From Bacteroidota bacterium (GTDB lineage Bacteria; Bacteroidota; Bacteroidia; Bacteroidales; F082), in NCBI GenBank assembly GCA_014382445.1, contig JACNJS010000053.1, positions 1 to 39,355 on the forward strand: a DNA stretch of 39,355 nt, given 5' to 3'. The position numbers and the translations under genes were made by a program. Positions 36,184-39,355 of the stretch are shown in pieces. Numbering within the stretch: the stretch's first letter is position 1; each line of letters starts with the position of its first letter. Below the pieces are notes generated by a model. It worked only from the letters and a program-made list of their open reading frames with translations, was not told the origin of the DNA and made no database searches.

Positions 36184-37089
36184 ATGAGCTATTTACTGTT
36201 AATATTTCTTATAGGAATTGCCATATATTATGCAATGAAATGGCGACCATCATCTGATAAAAATCAATTTGGCAGAAGCTCTGACAGTAATCCTGCTGGC
36301 AATAAACGGGCAACGGGAACTGATACAGGTCCTTATTCAAATCTCAATACTAGTCGTCAAACACAGTCATCGGGCAATAATTATGCTAAATGGATAGGAG
36401 GGGGGCTAGGTTGGGCTTTTGGCGGTCCCATTGGTGGAATTTTAGGGTTTGTGTTTGGATCTATGGTTGGCGGATCGGGCATTACAAACGGACAGGTTGG
36501 ACGCACTAGAACAGGCGACTTTAATGTTTCGTTGTTAATACTAACAGCTGCAGTTATGAAAGCCGATGGTAAGGTTACACATTCTGAACTTAATTATGTT
36601 AAACAATTTATAGCTAATAATTTTGGAAATGAACTTGCACCGCAATACACACAAATTTTAGGTGACCTTATTAAACAAGATTTTAACCTTCAGGATGTAA
36701 GCTATCAAATTAAGCAGAATATGGATTATTCATCCCGTCTTATGCTTATTCAGTTTTTGTTTGGAATAGCGCTTGCAGACGGGAAATCCAATAACAATGA
36801 AATCAGTGTAATACAAGCTATTTCCTCTTTTCTTGGAATTTTTAAAAATGACTATGCCTCTATTAAGGCAATGTTTATTAAAGATATTAATAGTGCTTAT
36901 CAAATACTCGAAGTATCGCCCGATGCATCTAACGATGACTTAAAGATTGCATACCGGAAACTAGCTAAGAAGTATCATCCTGATAAAGTAAGTCATCTGG
37001 GTGAAGAAATAAAAAAGGCAGCTGAAATTAAAATTACAGCCTTAAATGCTGCCTACGAGTCCATAAAGGATGAGAGAGGGTTGACTTAG
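36184..37089 (+). CDS. DjlA-like membrane co-chaperone: TerB plus J domain
   Basis: Protein of 301 residues. A single N-terminal helix (SYLLLIFLIGIAIYYAM) anchors it to the inner membrane. A polar linker, then a glycine-rich hydrophobic segment (GGLGWAFGGPIGGILGFVFG, about 75-95) follow. Residues about 110-230 form a TerB/DjlA domain (ILTAAVMKADGKVTHSE, FGIALADGKSNNNE), and residues about 236-300 a J domain with HPD in KYHPDKV that would stimulate DnaK. The order matches DjlA. It lies 45 bases after the saccharopine dehydrogenase and may be co-transcribed. Partners are unknown. Confidence 0.88.
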   Translation: MSYLLLIFLIGIAIYYAMKWRPSSDKNQFGRSSDSNPAGNKRATGTDTGPYSNLNTSRQTQSSGNNYAKWIGGGLGWAFGGPIGGILGFVFGSMVGGSGITNGQVGRTRTGDFNVSLLILTAAVMKADGKVTHSELNYVKQFIANNFGNELAPQYTQILGDLIKQDFNLQDVSYQIKQNMDYSSRLMLIQFLFGIALADGKSNNNEISVIQAISSFLGIFKNDYASIKAMFIKDINSAYQILEVSPDASNDDLKIAYRKLAKKYHPDKVSHLGEEIKKAAEIKITALNAAYESIKDERGLT

Positions 37090-37147
37090 GTTTTTCAACT
37101 TTCTAATTGACCTGATGATTAATTAGAGCACTTAGCAATAAGAAATT

Positions 37148-39211
37148 TTAATCATGAAACCTCCATGAAACTCCTAGATAGAATCTGGCATCACGAGCAG
37201 GATAATTGGGAGCAAGATAGTAGCGGTAATCACCTAAATAGCTGTTAAAATGGGCAATTTTGAAAAACATCCTCGCCCTTTTTACCATTAACGTAAAATA
37301 GAAATCTAAATATGGGTAATTTCCAATTTTGATATTATTTTGTGTGTAGAAAAGTCTTAATTCAGGCATATATGCATCAGCGTAATATTCTGAAAAATAT
37401 GTAACCTGGAATCCTGTCTGAAGTATAGCTGCATGTTTAAAAATAGCACTTCGAAAATAAATATCCATTACTCCTAATAATGACGGAAATCTGATAATGT
37501 TTGGCTGACTGGTTGATTGGTAAACGATTCTTGTATTAATTCCAAATTTGCTCAATGGTATTGTGCCTTCTACAAATAACTGAAGTAATGTTTCTGCATT
37601 TTCAATTTGTTTTGGTCTGATGGAATCATTCAAATAAGTATGATTTTCAATAGTATAAAATTTTGCCCCGGCACTAAACTGCTTGTAGTTATACGATCCT
37701 GAAAGAATGAAGTATTTTTCTTTTTTCAGATTATTCGACCACCTGTAGTAATTACTTTGATAATTATTATAATACCACTCAGGTGTTTTGTTAATAAAGT
37801 TTAAACCGAATTTAAGAAATCCAACATTCTTTAGTTCTGTCCCCAAATATTGTTTTAGTAATACGTTTAATTCATAATCATCCTGATTGTAATTTCCAAA
37901 TACATAATTTACATCAGCACCTAGGTGAAAACTTCTACCAAAATTAAAAGCTACACCGCCAAATGTTGTAAGTTGTGAATATTTTGATCTAACAGAGTCA
38001 TATGGAAGCAATTGTTCAATATAGCTATGAGTGGCGCCCAGATACATATAAAAAATCTTATCCAACGGATTTTCATGATAACCAATATTTGACCATCTTA
38101 GGGTATTTTGAAAATTACTTTGGAATAAAGAATCAAATGTCGAAATTGAATCTATTGGTAACAAAGGATTTATATAAAAAGCACTTAATGCGCTTCCATC
38201 ATGGTAAACCATTTTATTTCGTTTATATCTGAATGAGTAACTAATATTCCCCGGATCAATCCTCCTTTTTATACTATCATTTTTTAGTTTTGGAGGTAAG
38301 AGGTTAAAATACTGCTCGATGAAGAAACCTGATTGTTTGATCAGGTTATCTGCATTCATAAGGTTAACCGGAATAAGTCTTCTGTCAGTTTCGAGATTAT
38401 CCTTAAAAATACTATCATATTTTATACCGCCATTTTCTTCAACAACTATTTTATTTATTAAATAATTAGCAATTATGCCATATCGCTTATTTTTAGTATA
38501 GTATTGCGATGTGAAAAATGCACGTTGCTCGTTTATACCGGTTCGTAGATATGGACTATTACGTGACGGCGAGAAATTGAGGGCATAATCAATTCCGAAA
38601 GTAAATCCCCTAAAAAATTTGCGGGTAAAAACCACATTAAAATTTTGCTCACGATTTGACCCCATCACATAACTAAGGTCAGTATACGGCATAAAAAGTT
38701 TATAATACTTAACTTTGCTATTGTGATAAAGGTAATTTGTAAAAGAGGAACTGCCTAAATAATAGCCTGTTGACAGGGTAGGGGAGTAAACCATATTTTT
38801 GGCAGCCATTCCAATATTACTAAGTGTTGAATATAATCCATTGTTGATTTGAAGCGGATCAAACTTCTGAAAACAGTACGTATTAGTATCGATATTGTAG
38901 GGGTGATTTAATTTTAAGTTCTCAACGCTTCCTTCAAAATATTTTACAGAGAGTGAATCGGAAGATGATAAAATTGAATCGCGCTGTTTAATGCTTGTTT
39001 CGTATTTATTCGAATCAGATTGTATAAATGTGGAATCAGTAAAATTAAAAGTAGTATCAATAAGTGTTATTACTGTATCAGAAATAATAATATAATTTGT
39101 TGTTACCGATGAATCAGTCTGTAATAAAGTAGTATCCTTAGTAGAAATGAATTTTTCGTTTTGAGCAAAGCTGTTTCCATGAATTAATAGCAAAAGAAGG
39201 ATTTTGATCAT
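37148..39211 (-). CDS. Putative outer-membrane porin (Porin_10-like)
   Basis: Outer-membrane beta-barrel protein of 687 residues. The ATG at 39211 gives a compact signal peptide (MIKILLLLLIHGNSFAQ); a longer reading from 39244 would start at the predicted transcription start. After the signal comes a region of about 70 residues rich in Thr, Ser and Asp. The rest is alternating strands with frequent Tyr/Phe/Asn, and the chain ends YLGVSWRFHD, a typical barrel end. It resembles the Bacteroidota putative porin family. Substrate and barrel size cannot be read. It converges with the DjlA-like gene with 58 bases between stops, without a clear terminator. Confidence 0.82.
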   Translation of the reverse strand: MIKILLLLLIHGNSFAQNEKFISTKDTTLLQTDSSVTTNYIIISDTVITLIDTTFNFTDSTFIQSDSNKYETSIKQRDSILSSSDSLSVKYFEGSVENLKLNHPYNIDTNTYCFQKFDPLQINNGLYSTLSNIGMAAKNMVYSPTLSTGYYLGSSSFTNYLYHNSKVKYYKLFMPYTDLSYVMGSNREQNFNVVFTRKFFRGFTFGIDYALNFSPSRNSPYLRTGINEQRAFFTSQYYTKNKRYGIIANYLINKIVVEENGGIKYDSIFKDNLETDRRLIPVNLMNADNLIKQSGFFIEQYFNLLPPKLKNDSIKRRIDPGNISYSFRYKRNKMVYHDGSALSAFYINPLLPIDSISTFDSLFQSNFQNTLRWSNIGYHENPLDKIFYMYLGATHSYIEQLLPYDSVRSKYSQLTTFGGVAFNFGRSFHLGADVNYVFGNYNQDDYELNVLLKQYLGTELKNVGFLKFGLNFINKTPEWYYNNYQSNYYRWSNNLKKEKYFILSGSYNYKQFSAGAKFYTIENHTYLNDSIRPKQIENAETLLQLFVEGTIPLSKFGINTRIVYQSTSQPNIIRFPSLLGVMDIYFRSAIFKHAAILQTGFQVTYFSEYYADAYMPELRLFYTQNNIKIGNYPYLDFYFTLMVKRARMFFKIAHFNSYLGDYRYYLAPNYPARDARFYLGVSWRFHD

Positions 39212-39249
39212 GAAATTAGATATCGTATTTCTATAAATTAACATATATA

Positions 39250-39278
39250 CAAAGATATTATACTATTTCTAAACCAAA
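39250..39278 (-). promoter_or_regulatory. Promoter of the putative porin gene
   Basis: Minus-strand -7 box TATCTTTG (39250-39257) with a TTTG -33 element (39275-39278) at a spacing of 17. Transcription would start near 39243, leaving about 30 bases before the ATG at 39211 and ruling against the longer start at 39244. Confidence 0.6.
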
Positions 39279-39299
39279 TATAAATATATATAAAAAGGC

Positions 39300-39344
39300 A
39301 AAAAAAAGCCCCGCGATCCTGATATATATCGGGAGGCGGGGCTT
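39300..39344 (-). terminator. GC-rich intrinsic terminator at right edge
   Basis: AAGCCCCGC (39306-39314) pairs exactly with 39336-39344, and an inner GATATATATC palindrome sits in the loop. On the minus strand the stem is followed by a run of eight T. It would end transcription of a minus-strand gene that lies beyond the window, insulating the porin promoter. Confidence 0.85.
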
Positions 39345-39355
39345 AGAATATCTTT

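Noticed and set aside
37102-37127. 7-bp hairpin between the convergent DjlA-like and porin genes as a terminator
   Set aside because: The stem is all A-T except one C-G pair, the loop is 12 bases and neither strand has a following T-tract.

Overview
The window is about 39 kb of AT-rich chromosomal DNA from a member of the Bacteroidota, most likely an environmental Bacteroidales or Marinilabiliales-type organism. This rests on lineage-typical proteins (FeoA-FeoB fusion, Porin_10-type putative porin, BT_3928-type DoxX protein, DUF5063, DUF1599, DUF1343/NamZ, C-terminal RTSNTEP-type GlmM). It also rests on promoter-like -7 boxes of the Bacteroidota form TAnnTTTG, found upstream of 13 transcription units including the tRNA. 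Shine-Dalgarno sequences are weak or absent. No prophage, CRISPR array, restriction or defence island was seen. Most of the window is core metabolism, and the only mobile-type element is a REP-associated tyrosine transposase (RAYT) flanked by palindromes.

Layout. 1-4.5 kb: a secreted clan-A-like glycoside hydrolase with a discoidin-like domain, then an S9-family serine peptidase lipoprotein. 4.5-10.1 kb: a co-directional sugar-nucleotide block (ugd, UDP-glucuronate decarboxylase, rfbD-like reductase, a large phosphohexomutase) ending in a DUF5063 gene. It would convert hexose phosphates and UDP-glucose to UDP-glucuronate and UDP-xylose, and contribute the last step of dTDP-rhamnose. 10.3-13.3 kb: FeoAB ferrous iron transporter and a stand-alone Hpt phosphotransfer protein. 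13.3-18.4 kb (minus strand): NamZ-like muramidase, GlmM, a small ribbon-helix-helix-like protein, RecA and a TPR lipoprotein. 18.5-19.8 kb: a LolC/E-like permease without its ATPase. 19.98-20.05 kb: tRNA-Arg(TCT) with its own promoter and terminator.

20.2-25.1 kb (minus strand): FolP, LplA and a giant FAD plus Fe-S oxidoreductase. 25.1-27.9 kb (plus strand): tandem-DUF1599 protein, DoxX/thioredoxin-like membrane protein and an orphan OppB/DppB-type permease, overlapping or nearly so. 27.9-28.6 kb: RAYT with its palindromes. 28.6-33.1 kb (minus strand): ATP-dependent PEP carboxykinase and pyruvate phosphate dikinase, separated by a good intrinsic terminator; together they control the PEP/pyruvate/oxaloacetate node. 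33.4-36.1 kb: separate lysine-ketoglutarate reductase-like and saccharopine dehydrogenase genes, corresponding to the two halves of eukaryotic AASS. 36.2-37.1 kb: a DjlA-like TerB plus J-domain membrane protein. 37.1-39.2 kb: a putative outer-membrane porin, preceded at the right edge by a GC-rich terminator of a gene outside the window.

The best candidates for a second look are the RAYT with its asymmetric palindrome array, the 14-bp inverted repeat between the UDP-glucuronate decarboxylase and rfbD genes, the Cys-motif DoxX protein with a cysteine-free thioredoxin-like tail, the orphan oligopeptide-type permease, and the unassigned secreted glycosidase. I did not find a convincing, wholly new multi-gene system.
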